Shown: positions 42,884 through 52,629, counted from the first letter of the stretch. The stretch: DNA of 64,000 nucleotides from Limimaricola sp964022235 (GCF_964022235.1 NZ_CAXHZL010000010.1:1-64000), one strand, 5' to 3'. A program made the numbers and translations. The notes: generated by a model not told the origin, from the letters alone.

Positions 42884-43702
42884 ATGAAGAGCGAGATCTG
42901 CGTCTGGCACAGCGATGGCACGATTTCCGTGCGACTGACCTGCGAGGGCCGTGTCGAGGCGCCGAACTGGTGCGCCGACGGTGCGCTTCTGGTCAACGCC
43001 GATGGGCGGCTGTGGCGGCTCGCGCCGGGGGCCGATCGGCTTGCTCCTGTCGACACCGGGTTCGCGACGCGGCTCAACAACGATCATGTGCCGTCGCCCG
43101 ATGGCCGGCACATCGCGGTTTCCGACAAGGTCGAGACGGGGGCCTCGTGCATCTATCTGGTGCCGATCGCGGGCGGGACGCCGCGCCGCATCACGCGCCA
43201 TGTGCCATCATGGATGCATGGCTGGAGCCCGGACGGGTGCGAGATCGTGCATGCGGGCGCGCGGGACGGCGGGCCGGTGGGGATCTATCTCACCGAGGTC
43301 GCGACCGGCGAGGAGCGTTGCGTGACCGCCGATTTCGATCATGCCGACGGGTCGGATTTTTCAGCCGATGGCGCATGGGTCTGGTTCAACGGCGAGAGGG
43401 ACGGCGCGGTCGACATCTGGCGCATCCGGCCCGACGGCGCGGAGGCGGAGCCGATGACAAGCGGGGAGGGCGTCGATTGGTTTCCACATCCTTCGCCCGA
43501 TGGCCGCCATGTCGTGCACCTGCGCTATCCGCCGGGCACCAAGGGCCATCCCGCCGATCTCGACGTGGCGCTGTGGCTGATGCCGCAGGCGGGGGGCGAA
43601 GGGCATGAGATCGCACGGTTTCGCGGCGGGCAGGGGAGCCTGAACGTGCCATGCTGGGCCCCGGACAGCGCGGGCTTTGCCTTCGTGCGGTATCCGGCAT
43701 GA
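42884..43702 (+). CDS. TolB-like beta-propeller (PD40 repeats) protein
   Basis: The 272-residue protein has repeated WD40/PD40 blades such as PSPDGRHIAVSD, WSPDGCEIVHAG, FSADGAWVWFNG and HPSPDGRHVVHL. It lacks a signal peptide and the TolB amino domain, so it is not TolB. A cytoplasmic binding or scaffold role is likely. An earlier start at 42839 is less conserved. Its stop overlaps the nadD start as ATGA, so expression is coupled. Confidence 0.8.
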   Translation: MKSEICVWHSDGTISVRLTCEGRVEAPNWCADGALLVNADGRLWRLAPGADRLAPVDTGFATRLNNDHVPSPDGRHIAVSDKVETGASCIYLVPIAGGTPRRITRHVPSWMHGWSPDGCEIVHAGARDGGPVGIYLTEVATGEERCVTADFDHADGSDFSADGAWVWFNGERDGAVDIWRIRPDGAEAEPMTSGEGVDWFPHPSPDGRHVVHLRYPPGTKGHPADLDVALWLMPQAGGEGHEIARFRGGQGSLNVPCWAPDSAGFAFVRYPA

Positions 43703-44325
43703 GCACGGGCTGGCCCCGGGCGCGGGCGGGGCAGGCCATCGGCCTCTTGGGCGGCTCGTTCGATCCGGCGCATGAGGGGCACATGGCGATCACGCTCGAG
43801 GCGATCCGCCGGTTCCGGCTTGACCGCGTGTGGTGGATGGTGAGCCCCGGCAACCCGCTCAAGGCGCGCCGCCCCGCCCCGATGGCGCAGCGCATCGCGC
43901 AGGCCGAAGCCGTGGCCCGCCACCCCAAGGTGCGGGTCACCGACATCGAGACGCGGCTTGGCACGCGCTATACCGCGCAGACCGTCGCCCGGCTGACCGC
44001 GCGCTATCCGGGCGTCGATTTCGTGTGGCTGATGGGGGCCGACAACCTCGTGCAGCTGCACCGCTGGCAGGATTGGCGGCGCATCGTCGAAACCGTGCCG
44101 ATGGGGGTCTTCGCCCGGCCCGGCGACCGGCTTTCGGCGCGGCTGTCGCGGGCCGCGCGGGTCTACCGCAGTGCGCAATTGCCGATGCGCGCGGCCGAGG
44201 CGCTGGCCCGGGTCGACGCGCCGGCCTGGTGCTTTGTGAACCTGCCGATGTCGGCGGCCTCGTCCACGGCGATCCGCGCCGGGGGCGGCTGGCCCGATGG
44301 GCGGCGAAAACTTGCGAAGCCGTGA
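43699..44325 (+). CDS. nadD: Nicotinate-nucleotide adenylyltransferase
   Basis: NadD adenylates nicotinate mononucleotide in NAD synthesis. The 208-residue protein has LLGGSFDPAHEGHM (HxGH) near residue 20 and the C-terminal SSTAIRAGGG (SxTxxR) motif. MGADNLVQLHRWQDW is also typical. ATG 43699 overlaps the upstream stop. Confidence 0.92.
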   Translation: MSTGWPRARAGQAIGLLGGSFDPAHEGHMAITLEAIRRFRLDRVWWMVSPGNPLKARRPAPMAQRIAQAEAVARHPKVRVTDIETRLGTRYTAQTVARLTARYPGVDFVWLMGADNLVQLHRWQDWRRIVETVPMGVFARPGDRLSARLSRAARVYRSAQLPMRAAEALARVDAPAWCFVNLPMSAASSTAIRAGGGWPDGRRKLAKP

Positions 44326-44372
44326 GCCGCAGGGCGTTGCCCCCACGCCCCTGCGCGCTCTATTTATCCGGT

Positions 44373-45902
44373 ATGAATGCACGACTGACCCGACGCGGCC
44401 TGCTTCTCGGCGGCCTCTCCATCACCGCCTCCGCCGCCATGGCGCAGCCGTTGACCTCGTTGCGCCCGCAGGCCCGGCCCGACGGGGCCGTGGCCCTCGA
44501 CGCGCGCCCCTCGGGACTGCGCCCGCAGGCGCGCGATTCCACCGCCCGCTTCGTCGAAGAGGCGCGCTTGGGTGGGCGCACCTCCTTCGTGGCCCTCGAC
44601 GCGCGCTCGGGCGAGATCCTCGACCAGCACAACGCCTACACGCGCCTGCCGCCCGCCAGCGTGACCAAATCGATCACGGCACTCTATGCGCTCGACGCGC
44701 TGGGCGGCGATTTCCGCTTTGACACCACCCTCGTCGCCACCGGCCCGGTCGAGAACGGCATCGTGCAGGGCGATCTGGTGCTCGCGGGCACGGGGGATCC
44801 GACGCTCGACACCGATGCTCTGGCCGACATGGCGCTCGAGCTGAAGGCCGCGGGCGTGCGCGGCGTGGCGGGCGGGTTTGTCGTCTGGGGCGGGGCCGTG
44901 CCGCAGCAGGCGCAGATCGACCCGGTGCAGTTGGCGCATCTGGGCTACAACCCCTCGGTCGGTGGGCTCAACCTCAACTACAACCGCATCTATTTCTCCT
45001 GGGCGCGCAAGGGCACGGGATACGATCTGTCGCTCGACGCGCGCGGTACCAACAGCCGCCCCGAGGTCGCGATGGCTCGGATCGAGGCGGTGGATCGCGG
45101 CACGCCGGTCTATACCTATGCGCAGGAAAACGGCGCCGACGTCTGGACCGTGGGTCGGCGTTACTTGGGCGACAGCGGCTCGCGCTGGCTGCCGGTGCGG
45201 CGGCCCGCGCTCTATGCGGGGCAGGTCTTCGCATCCTTGGCCAAGGCGCAGGGGATCGATCTTGGCCAAGTGTCCGAGGCGGCCTCCGCGCCACAGGGCA
45301 CGGCGCTGGTGACGCACAAGAGCGCCGATCTGACCAAGCTCATCCGCGACATGCTGCTCTATTCGACCAACCTCATCGCCGAGCAGATCGGCCTTGCCGC
45401 CAGCGTCAAGCGCGGCGGCGGCGTGACCGATCTGCCGGGATCGGCGCGGGAGATGTCGAATTGGGTCGAGGCGCGGTTCGGCGCGGCGCCCGATCTGGTC
45501 GACCATTCGGGTCTGGGCGGCGCGAGCCGGATCAGCGCGATCCAGATGGCCAAGATCCTCGCCACGGCGCAGGCACGCAACGATCTCAGGCCGTTGCTCA
45601 AGTCGATCCGCCTGTTCGGCCCGCGCGGCGAGGCGCTGCCGCAGCCGCCGGGCGTGGTGGTGGCCAAGACCGGCACGCTCAACTTCGTCAGCGCGCTGGC
45701 GGGATATGAGCGCACGATGGGCGGGCGCGACATCGCCTTTGCAATCTTCTCGGGCGATGTGGACCGCCGTATCGACGCGCAGGATGACGAGGAGGAGCGC
45801 CCCGAAGGGGCACGCGCCTACAACGGTCGTGCCAAATGGCTGCAACAGAGGCTGCTGCAGCGTTGGGGCATCGCCTATGGGACCGAAGACGCGACCAACT
45901 GA
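44373..45902 (+). CDS. dacB: D-alanyl-D-alanine carboxypeptidase (PBP4, S13)
   Basis: The 509-residue periplasmic peptidase trims peptidoglycan stem peptides. A signal peptide (LTRRGLLLGG, possibly twin-arginine) is followed by a short linker. That linker carries the duplicated LRPQAR at about 30-35 and 49-54. Catalytic motifs are SVTK (Ser96), SxN as YSTNLIAEQ and KTG as VAKTGTLNF. It lies 47 bp after nadD. Confidence 0.92.
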   Translation: MNARLTRRGLLLGGLSITASAAMAQPLTSLRPQARPDGAVALDARPSGLRPQARDSTARFVEEARLGGRTSFVALDARSGEILDQHNAYTRLPPASVTKSITALYALDALGGDFRFDTTLVATGPVENGIVQGDLVLAGTGDPTLDTDALADMALELKAAGVRGVAGGFVVWGGAVPQQAQIDPVQLAHLGYNPSVGGLNLNYNRIYFSWARKGTGYDLSLDARGTNSRPEVAMARIEAVDRGTPVYTYAQENGADVWTVGRRYLGDSGSRWLPVRRPALYAGQVFASLAKAQGIDLGQVSEAASAPQGTALVTHKSADLTKLIRDMLLYSTNLIAEQIGLAASVKRGGGVTDLPGSAREMSNWVEARFGAAPDLVDHSGLGGASRISAIQMAKILATAQARNDLRPLLKSIRLFGPRGEALPQPPGVVVAKTGTLNFVSALAGYERTMGGRDIAFAIFSGDVDRRIDAQDDEEERPEGARAYNGRAKWLQQRLLQRWGIAYGTEDATN

Positions 45903-45941
45903 CCGGTCACGCCTTCGGGCGCCTTTCTTCGGGATCAGGTC

Positions 45942-46121
45942 TCAGACCTTGGCGCCGCGTCCGCGCGGACCCATGAAGAACCACACGATCAGGCCGAGCA
46001 CCGGCAGGATCAGGATGGCGAGCGTCCAGATCACCTTCTTGCCCGTCGAGGTCGAGGAGGTGATGACGTTGTAGATGGCGTAGAGGTCGAGCAGGAAGAC
46101 GATCAGTCCCAGAATGCGCAT
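45942..46121 (-). CDS. Small PLDc_N-domain membrane protein
   Basis: The 59-residue protein has two membrane helices (LGLIVFLLDLYAIYNVI and LAILILPVLGLIVWFFMG). It matches the phospholipase D nuclease N-terminal (PLDc_N) family seen as stand-alone small proteins. The ATG at 46121 follows GGCGGCGCC. Function is unknown. The coordinates were read directly from the minus strand, as it is easily missed among longer frames. Confidence 0.75.
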   Translation of the reverse strand: MRILGLIVFLLDLYAIYNVITSSTSTGKKVIWTLAILILPVLGLIVWFFMGPRGRGAKV

Positions 46122-46192
46122 GGCGCCGCCCTTTCATGGCTGTATGCCACGGCAACGCCCGATGCGCCCTTGGGGTCCGTCGAAGCGCCCCG

Positions 46193-46609
46193 TCAGATCG
46201 TCAGGTGTCGCGCCCGCGCACCACGCTCGATCGCCGCGGCGTGCAGCCGGTCGATCGCCAGCTCGTAGCGGATCTCCTCGAGCATCCGCGCCTCGCCGTC
46301 GGTGACGTTGCCGTCGGCGGCCGCCACGTCGCAGGCCAGCGCATAGGCGGTCTCGAACAGCCGCTCGGGCAGCGCCTCGCGGATCAGGCCGAACAGCGCG
46401 TCGAGCCCGTCCTCCTGCTCTAGCAGGTCGAACACGGTGTTCGAGATGCCCGACAGGTCGTCGCCATATTCGGAGAAGACCGGCAGGTGGTTCACCATGT
46501 TAGAAATCTTGACGAGTTCGGAGGTGCGGATGGTCTCGTCCGAGGCCGAGACGGCGATCATCAGCGCCACCAGCGCATCCTGCGCGGTCAGGGAAGGGGT
46601 GTCGCTCAT
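46193..46609 (-). CDS. TerB-family protein
   Basis: The 138-residue all-helical protein has the TerB-like pattern ALVALMIAVSASDETI at its start and CDVAAADGNVTDGEARML, an acidic metal-binding-like loop, near residue 100. Stand-alone TerB-like proteins are common and do not by themselves mean tellurite resistance. No other ter genes are near. Confidence 0.7.
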   Translation of the reverse strand: MSDTPSLTAQDALVALMIAVSASDETIRTSELVKISNMVNHLPVFSEYGDDLSGISNTVFDLLEQEDGLDALFGLIREALPERLFETAYALACDVAAADGNVTDGEARMLEEIRYELAIDRLHAAAIERGARARHLTI

Positions 46610-46700
46610 GGGTCGGGCTCCTTGCATTCAGGGCCAATTTATTGACGCGGCCCCACCCCCGCAATAGGAGAGCCGGATCATTCCCCCAAGAGGTGACACG

Positions 46701-48281
46701 ATGTCCGAATTGCGCGACGCGGCGATGCAGAGCAAGGCCTGGCCCTTCGAAGAGGCGCGCGCGCTGCTCAAACGTCTGGGTGGCAAGGACCCCGCCAAGG
46801 GCCACGTGCTGTTCGAGACCGGCTATGGCCCGTCGGGCCTGCCGCATATCGGCACCTTCGGAGAGGTGCTGCGCACCACGATGATCCGCCGCGCCTTCGA
46901 GGTGATCTCGGACATCCCGACCCGGCTCGTCTGCTTTTCGGACGATCTCGACGGCATGCGCAAGGTGCCCGAGAACGTGCCCGAGCAGGAGATGATGCAC
47001 GAGAACCTGCAGCGCCCCCTCACTTCCGTGCCCGATCCCTTTGGCACGCATGACAGCTTTGGCGATCACAACAACGCCATGCTGCGCCGCTTCCTCGACA
47101 CCTTCGGCTTCGATTACGAGTTCGTTTCGGCCACCGAGTTCTACCGGGCGGGCAAGTTCGACGACACGCTGAAGCTCGCGACCGAGCGCTACGACGACAT
47201 CATGGCGATCATGCTCAAGAGCCTGCGCGACGAGCGGCGCGAGACCTATTCGTGCTTCCTGCCGATCCACCCTGAGACGGGCCGGGTGCTCTACGTGCCG
47301 ATGAAGCATGTCGACGCCAAGGAGCACACCGTCACCTTCGACGACGAGAACGGGCGCGAATGGACGCTGCCCGTCACCGGCGGCAATGTGAAGCTGCAGT
47401 GGAAGCCCGATTTCGGCGCGCGTTGGGCAGCGCTCGGCGTCGATTTCGAGATGTACGGCAAGGACCACTCGACCAACACGCCGATCTATGACGGCATCTG
47501 CAAGGTGCTGGGCGGCCGCGCGCCGCACCACTTCACCTACGAGCTGTTCCTCGACGATCAGGGCCAGAAGATCTCCAAGTCCAAGGGCAACGGCCTGACC
47601 ATCGACGAATGGCTGAGCTACGGATCGACCGACAGCTTGAGCTACTTCATGTATCTCAAGCCCAAGACCGCCAAGCGGATGCATTTCGACGTGATCCCCA
47701 AGATGGTCGATGAGTATCACCAGCAGCTGCGCGCCTATCCCGGTCAGGATATCAAGGCGCAACTCGCCAACCCAGTCTATCATATCCATCAAGGCGATGT
47801 GCCCGTTTCGGACATGGTGGTGCCGTTCCAGATGCTTCTGAACCTCGTTTCGGTCTCGGGGGCCGAGGACAAGGGCACGCTGTGGGGCTTCATCCGCCGC
47901 TATGCGCCCGAGGCCACGCCCGAGACGCACCCCGGTCTCGACGATGCGGCGGGCTTCGCGATCCGCTACTACGAGGACCGCGTGAAGCCGGGCAAGACCT
48001 ACCGCGCGCCCACCGACGAAGAGCGTGCCGCCCTCGAGGATCTGCGCGCACGCCTCGCGGCGTGGCAGGGCGGGGCCGATGGCGACGCGCTGCAATCGGA
48101 GGTCTTTGCCGTCGGCAAGGCGCATGGTTTCGAGCCGCTGCGCGACTGGTTCAAGGCGCTCTACGAGGTGCTGCTCGGGGCCTCCGAGGGACCGCGCTTT
48201 GGCGGGTTCGTCGCCCTTTACGGCGTCGAGAACACGATTCAGCTCATCGACCGGGGGCTGTCGGGCGAGCTGGCCGACTGA
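46701..48281 (+). CDS. lysS: Lysyl-tRNA synthetase, class I
   Basis: The 526-residue protein charges tRNA-Lys. It is the class I (archaeal-type) enzyme, with HIGH as GLPHIGTFGE near residue 53 and KMSKS as KISKSKGNG near 290. Class II LysRS motifs are absent. Class I LysRS occurs in archaea, spirochaetes and many alphaproteobacteria. ATG 46701 follows AAGAGGTGA. No class II lysS is in the window. Confidence 0.95.
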   Translation: MSELRDAAMQSKAWPFEEARALLKRLGGKDPAKGHVLFETGYGPSGLPHIGTFGEVLRTTMIRRAFEVISDIPTRLVCFSDDLDGMRKVPENVPEQEMMHENLQRPLTSVPDPFGTHDSFGDHNNAMLRRFLDTFGFDYEFVSATEFYRAGKFDDTLKLATERYDDIMAIMLKSLRDERRETYSCFLPIHPETGRVLYVPMKHVDAKEHTVTFDDENGREWTLPVTGGNVKLQWKPDFGARWAALGVDFEMYGKDHSTNTPIYDGICKVLGGRAPHHFTYELFLDDQGQKISKSKGNGLTIDEWLSYGSTDSLSYFMYLKPKTAKRMHFDVIPKMVDEYHQQLRAYPGQDIKAQLANPVYHIHQGDVPVSDMVVPFQMLLNLVSVSGAEDKGTLWGFIRRYAPEATPETHPGLDDAAGFAIRYYEDRVKPGKTYRAPTDEERAALEDLRARLAAWQGGADGDALQSEVFAVGKAHGFEPLRDWFKALYEVLLGASEGPRFGGFVALYGVENTIQLIDRGLSGELAD

Positions 48282-48431
48282 GACTGCTCCGCGCGGCTCG
48301 CCACAACGTGATGGCGGGAAAGATGCGTCTTTCCCGCCGCTTCCGCCCCGACCCTCGCCCCGAACGCGTTCCGTGTGAAACCGATCGGGCCGTGATGCCG
48401 TAGCTTCTCGGGATGATGAGGAGGACGGAAC

Positions 48432-48842
48432 ATGCGTATCGCAATCACGGCCCTGCTGCTGTCGGCCACGTTGGCCGCTGCGGCCACGGCGCAGGAAAGG
48501 GAAGGCCCCGCCATAGCGGCGGTGATCGACGATCAGCTCGCCGACTTCACCGCGCGCGATCTCGACGGGGCCTTCGATCACGCCAGCCGGACCATCCGGG
48601 GGATGTTCGGCAACGCGGAGAACTTCGGCGCCATGGTCGAAGAAGGCTACCCGATGGTCTGGGACAATGCAGGCGCACGTTACCTCGACCTGCGCGAACA
48701 GGGCGAGGTCTGGTGGCAAAGGGTCATGCTGCGCGATGCGCGCGGGGTGCCGCATGTGCTGGAATACAAAATGATCGAGACGCCGCAGGGCTGGCGCATC
48801 GACGGTGTGTCGCTAATCGCAGGGCCCGACGTCGGCGTCTGA
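48432..48842 (+). CDS. DUF4864 periplasmic protein
   Basis: The 136-residue protein has a signal peptide (LLLSATLAAAATAQ). Its NTF2-like pattern fits DUF4864: VIDDQLADFTARDLDGAFDHAS, then IRGMFGNAENFGAMV, ending in GWRIDGV. Its function is unknown. ATG 48432 follows GAGGACGGAA. It lies between lysS and the beta-helix gene, with modest spacing on both sides. Confidence 0.7.
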   Translation: MRIAITALLLSATLAAAATAQEREGPAIAAVIDDQLADFTARDLDGAFDHASRTIRGMFGNAENFGAMVEEGYPMVWDNAGARYLDLREQGEVWWQRVMLRDARGVPHVLEYKMIETPQGWRIDGVSLIAGPDVGV

Positions 48843-49020
48843 CGCGTTGCGCAGCACGGCCCTCGCGCGCGCGCCCCGGTGGCGGGTCCTTCATGCCCGC
48901 CCGCTATTGATGTCGCCTGTCCGGTGCCATGGCCCGGACGAGGACCGGGCGGGCCGGGGCGGCGACGGGCGGGGGGCCATGTCGCCCCCGGTCCGCCCCA
49001 CAGCGACAGGGGCCCGCGCC

Positions 49021-51297
49021 ATGCCGATCACCGAAAACCTGATGCCGACACCGTTTTCCTCGGGCCTCGAGGTCTGGTCGAGCGGCGATGGCACGCCGGG
49101 CTCCGACACCTATGCCGGGTCTGGCTCCGGTGTCTTCGTACCGGCCGATCAGGATTTCGGCGGCGCGCTGGAAATCTTCAAGACAGCCTCGGTGCAAAGG
49201 CTGCGCTACATGGGCGAGACGCCGGTGCGCCCTGGTCTCTACATCCGCGTCACCGCGCGGGTGAAGGCGTTGTCGGGGCCATTGCCGGGGGTGCGCATCG
49301 CGGGCTGGGCCGGGCGCGAGACGGGCGCGCATCTGGGCGGTGTGGACGAAACCGGCCCGGTGACCGAGCTTGTCGCCTATGGCGAGGTGGTCGAGGTGTC
49401 GGCGATCATCGGGCCGGGGCTGCAGGACGGCGTCGACCTCGTGTGGCCCGGGGCGGGGTTTGGCCATGTCGGGATCGATTTCACGGGGGCCTCTGGCGGG
49501 GTGGTGCGTGTCGATGACATCGTGATCGAGGAGGTCACGCATCTCTTTGCCGCCGATCTCGCGGGCGTGGTCGACGTGCGCGACTACGGCGCGCGGGGCG
49601 ACGGCAGCGGCAACGACGCCGCCGCCTTCGAGGCTGCCGACGCGGCGGCCTTGGGGCGCACGGTGCTGGTCCCCGAAGGCCGCTACCGCATTGCCAGCGA
49701 CGTCACCTTTCGCAGCCATGTGCGCTTTGTCGGCACCGTGGTGCCCGTGGGAGCGACCAAGCTGATCCTGCAGCGCGACTTCCGCTTTGGCGCCTATCTC
49801 GATGCGCTGGGCAACGAGGAGCTGGCCTTCACCAAGGCGTTTCAGGCGCTGCTGAGCTTCTCCGATCACGAATCCCTCGATCTCGAAGGGCGGCGCATCG
49901 GCCTGTCGAAACCCTTCGACATGGCCGCCGCCGTGCCCGACCGCGAAACCTTCGCCACCCGCCGCGTGATCCGCAACGGTCAGTTCCAGCCCATCGCAGG
50001 CGCGGCCTGGACCCCGGCCACGGTGACCTCGCAGGCCAGCTACGCTGCCGCCACTCCCTACCGGCTCGACAACGTGGCGAAGGCGGGCTCCATTGCGCCG
50101 GGCAGTCTCGTGACCGGCAATGGGGTGGGGCGCGAGGTCTATGTCAAATCCGTCGATGTCGCCAACCGGCGGATCGTCCTGAGCCAGCCGCTCTATGATG
50201 CCGAAGGCGTGCAGCCCTTCACCTTCACCCGGTTTCGCTACCTGATCGATTTCTCGGGCTTCAAGGATCTGAGCCAGTTCGTCTTCGACGACATCGAGTT
50301 TCAGTGCAACGGCGTGGCCTCGGGCCTCATCCTACCGCCCGCCGGGCTGACCTTTCATCTGCGCGACTGCTTCGTGACCAAGCCACGAGACCGCGGGCTC
50401 ACCTCGCATGGCGGCGGCTGTCAGGGGATGATGATCGACCGCTGCCAGTTCCTGTCGAACGAGCAGGGCCTGCCGGTCGAGCAGCGGCGCACGCTGTGCT
50501 TCAACGCCAATGCCAACGACGTGAAGATCCGCGATTGCCGGATCGTCTTGTTCGAGCATTTCTGCGTGCTGGCCGGCACCGGCAACCTTATTTCGAACAA
50601 CCACTGGTTCCACGGCGATTCCGAATCCGACGGCGTGCGCAAAGGCGGCATCATCCTGACCCGTCCGAACCCGGCCTCGCTGATCGTCGGTAACTATATC
50701 GACAACAACTTCATCGAATGGAGCAACGAGCACGACGAAAGCCCGGCGCGGGGCACGCAGTTCAGCTTCGGCGGCCTCACCATCACCGGCAACATCTTCA
50801 TCTGCACCGACGCGGCGCGCTGGTTCAACTGGTTGGTGATCAAACCGCGCGGGCCGGGGCACTACATCCACGGACTGCACGTGACCGGAAACGTGTTTCG
50901 CACCTTCAACGGCAACATCGACCGGGTCGAGCATGTCGACACCAGTTTTGCCGATCTCGACTATGGGCGTATGCGCGACATTACCTTCGAATCCAATGCC
51001 TTCCACGGCATCAACCAACCGGTGCGCAACCCCGCGAGCCTGAGCCATTCCGAGGCGTCGCCGACGCGGATCTGGGTGGTCGGCACCGCGCCGGACCTGC
51101 CGTTCCGGGGGCGTGCGCGGGTGGTGGAGGCGGCGCTGCCGGAGGCCCGGATAGAGAACGCATCGGGCGACGCGGTCTATGAAAGCCCTTGGGCCGACCC
51201 CGAATATGGCGGCGACAAGCGCAGCTTTCGCCTCATCTGGGGCACCCCGGTCAAGGGGCGGATGCGCTGTCGGGTGCGCATGGATCAGCCCGAATGA
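49021..51297 (+). CDS. Large right-handed beta-helix (pectate-lyase-3-like) protein
   Basis: The 758-residue protein has an N-terminal beta-sandwich-like region (about 1-175). A Pectate_lyase_3/GH28-related start follows (VVDVRDYGARGDGSGNDAAA), then beta-helix turns rich in NxI/GNxF steps such as GNLISNNHWF, GNIFICTD and GNVFRTFN. There is no signal peptide. Such proteins are found as polysaccharide-degrading enzymes, exopolysaccharide epimerases and phage tailspikes. No catalytic triad was assigned. Earlier in-frame starts to 48847 lack conservation. Confidence 0.65.
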   Translation: MPITENLMPTPFSSGLEVWSSGDGTPGSDTYAGSGSGVFVPADQDFGGALEIFKTASVQRLRYMGETPVRPGLYIRVTARVKALSGPLPGVRIAGWAGRETGAHLGGVDETGPVTELVAYGEVVEVSAIIGPGLQDGVDLVWPGAGFGHVGIDFTGASGGVVRVDDIVIEEVTHLFAADLAGVVDVRDYGARGDGSGNDAAAFEAADAAALGRTVLVPEGRYRIASDVTFRSHVRFVGTVVPVGATKLILQRDFRFGAYLDALGNEELAFTKAFQALLSFSDHESLDLEGRRIGLSKPFDMAAAVPDRETFATRRVIRNGQFQPIAGAAWTPATVTSQASYAAATPYRLDNVAKAGSIAPGSLVTGNGVGREVYVKSVDVANRRIVLSQPLYDAEGVQPFTFTRFRYLIDFSGFKDLSQFVFDDIEFQCNGVASGLILPPAGLTFHLRDCFVTKPRDRGLTSHGGGCQGMMIDRCQFLSNEQGLPVEQRRTLCFNANANDVKIRDCRIVLFEHFCVLAGTGNLISNNHWFHGDSESDGVRKGGIILTRPNPASLIVGNYIDNNFIEWSNEHDESPARGTQFSFGGLTITGNIFICTDAARWFNWLVIKPRGPGHYIHGLHVTGNVFRTFNGNIDRVEHVDTSFADLDYGRMRDITFESNAFHGINQPVRNPASLSHSEASPTRIWVVGTAPDLPFRGRARVVEAALPEARIENASGDAVYESPWADPEYGGDKRSFRLIWGTPVKGRMRCRVRMDQPE

Positions 51298-51383
51298 CCG
51301 ATACCTCGCGCGGAACTTCGAAGGGGGTTCGCGCGTCCATGCAGGTAGCCCCTCCCACCTCGGGCCCCCCTCCTGTGGAGACA

Positions 51384-51713
51384 ATGATGAACGCGATCGC
51401 GACACCGGCCGAACTGGTTCGAACATCCGTGACCTTCTGGACCCTGATGGCGGAGACCCAAGCCGTGATGACCTACCGCATCATGGGCATGGCGGGCCTC
51501 TGGGCCGTCACCGGCACCGAGAACAAGCGGATGGTCAATGAAAAGGGCCCGGCCTTTGCCGAGGCGATGATGGCCGGTAGCCGGGCCATGATATCGGGCC
51601 AGCGCCCCGACCAGATCGCGATGGCGACGATGACACCGCTGCAACGCCGCACCGGCCGCAACAACCGCAGGCTGGCCCGGCGCGGGCCCAATTTTCTGGG
51701 CTCGAAAGGCTGA
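51384..51713 (+). CDS. Small helical protein, function unknown
   Basis: The 109-residue protein is methionine- and alanine-rich and mainly helical (MAETQAVMTYRIMGMAGLW), ending in a basic LQRRTGRNNRRLARRG tail. A phasin-like or surface-binding role would fit the composition, but no domain was recognised. ATG 51384 follows GTGGAG; ATG 51387 is equivalent. A longer frame from 51189 overlaps the beta-helix gene and is rejected. Confidence 0.5.
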   Translation: MMNAIATPAELVRTSVTFWTLMAETQAVMTYRIMGMAGLWAVTGTENKRMVNEKGPAFAEAMMAGSRAMISGQRPDQIAMATMTPLQRRTGRNNRRLARRGPNFLGSKG

Positions 51714-52047
51714 TACCGACAAGCTGACCTGCTTGAGGCGGGCGGTGCTGTGCCGCCCGTCTCGGACATCGACCTCAGCCTCGGCCCGCAGTTCTTGATC
51801 CTGTGCGCGTTTCTGCGCGCACGACTCCACGAGCAATCCAACTCGATCGGCCTGCGGCCTCGCCATCATTGATGGCCTTTGGCGAGATTCACGGGCGACG
51901 CGCCGGGACACCACCTCCGGCGCGCTCAACGCGGTCTTGGCACGTGGGTCCGGCAGATCAAGCCTCAAGGATCGACGGCTCAGTCGGCATGCGGCTCGCA
52001 ACCGGCCGCAATCGCGACAGGGCCGAGATATCGAAAGGGAAGGGATC
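51714..52047. other. Intergenic, 334 bp
   Basis: No gene is supported between the small helical gene and tRNA-Ala. A GC-rich hairpin (CGGGCGG/CCGCCCG, 51739-51759) near its start may act as terminator for the upstream gene, although the following T content is low. Confidence 0.4.
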
Positions 52048-52123
<76 letters not shown>

Positions 52124-52158
52124 ACTACGCGCGTATCTGGCCCGTCGGCAGGTCTGTG

Positions 52159-52629
52159 TCAAGCGGTGGGGCGGCAGTTTTCGAGATCCGCGCGCGACAG
52201 GGCAAAGGCCCGTCCGAAGCCACCGACGAGAAAGCCCGACCGCATCACCAGTCGCAGCAGTCGAAAATCCGCGAAGTCGTAGTAAAGGGCCGCGCCCGGA
52301 TGCCACGCGAGCCAAGCCTCTCGGTGCGCCGCCTTGTCCGCCGCCTCGGCCCGAAGCTCGAGCGACAATCGCGCGGCGGCGAGCGGGTCGCCGGTGCCCG
52401 GCTCACCGATGAGCAGGGCACAGTCCGGATCGGCGTCGAGGGCGCGGGTGTGCCGCGACAGCTCCGACACCAGCAGCAGCAGATCCGCACCGACCGGCAG
52501 AACCGCCACCCGGCTCAGCCCCGGCGGCCCGTCGCCCCGCACGCCCAGCACGGCGTGGCGCGCTTGCGACAGGAGACGCGCCGCCTGTCTGCGAGCGCCG
52601 TCGTCGGTGGGGCGGATGGGATCGGTCAT
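52159..52629 (-). CDS. Pyridoxamine-phosphate-oxidase-fold (HugZ-like) protein
   Basis: The 156-residue split-barrel protein has ARHAVLGVRGDGPPGLSRVA and the mid segment LLVSELSRHTRALDADPDCALLIGEPGTGDPLA, which fits FMN- or heme-binding HugZ-like proteins. The C-terminal helix contains HPGAALYYDFADF. The cofactor cannot be decided from sequence. It lies 37 bp after the outer-membrane-like gene at 52667. Confidence 0.75.
   Translation of the reverse strand: MTDPIRPTDDGARRQAARLLSQARHAVLGVRGDGPPGLSRVAVLPVGADLLLLVSELSRHTRALDADPDCALLIGEPGTGDPLAAARLSLELRAEAADKAAHREAWLAWHPGAALYYDFADFRLLRLVMRSGFLVGGFGRAFALSRADLENCRPTA

Noticed and set aside
43830..44372. Upstream extension of the dacB reading frame
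   Set aside because: It overlaps nadD in another frame; the signal peptide at 44373 fixes the true dacB start.
46193..46609. Tellurite-resistance locus
   Set aside because: Only a lone TerB-like gene; terZ, terC, terD and others are absent.
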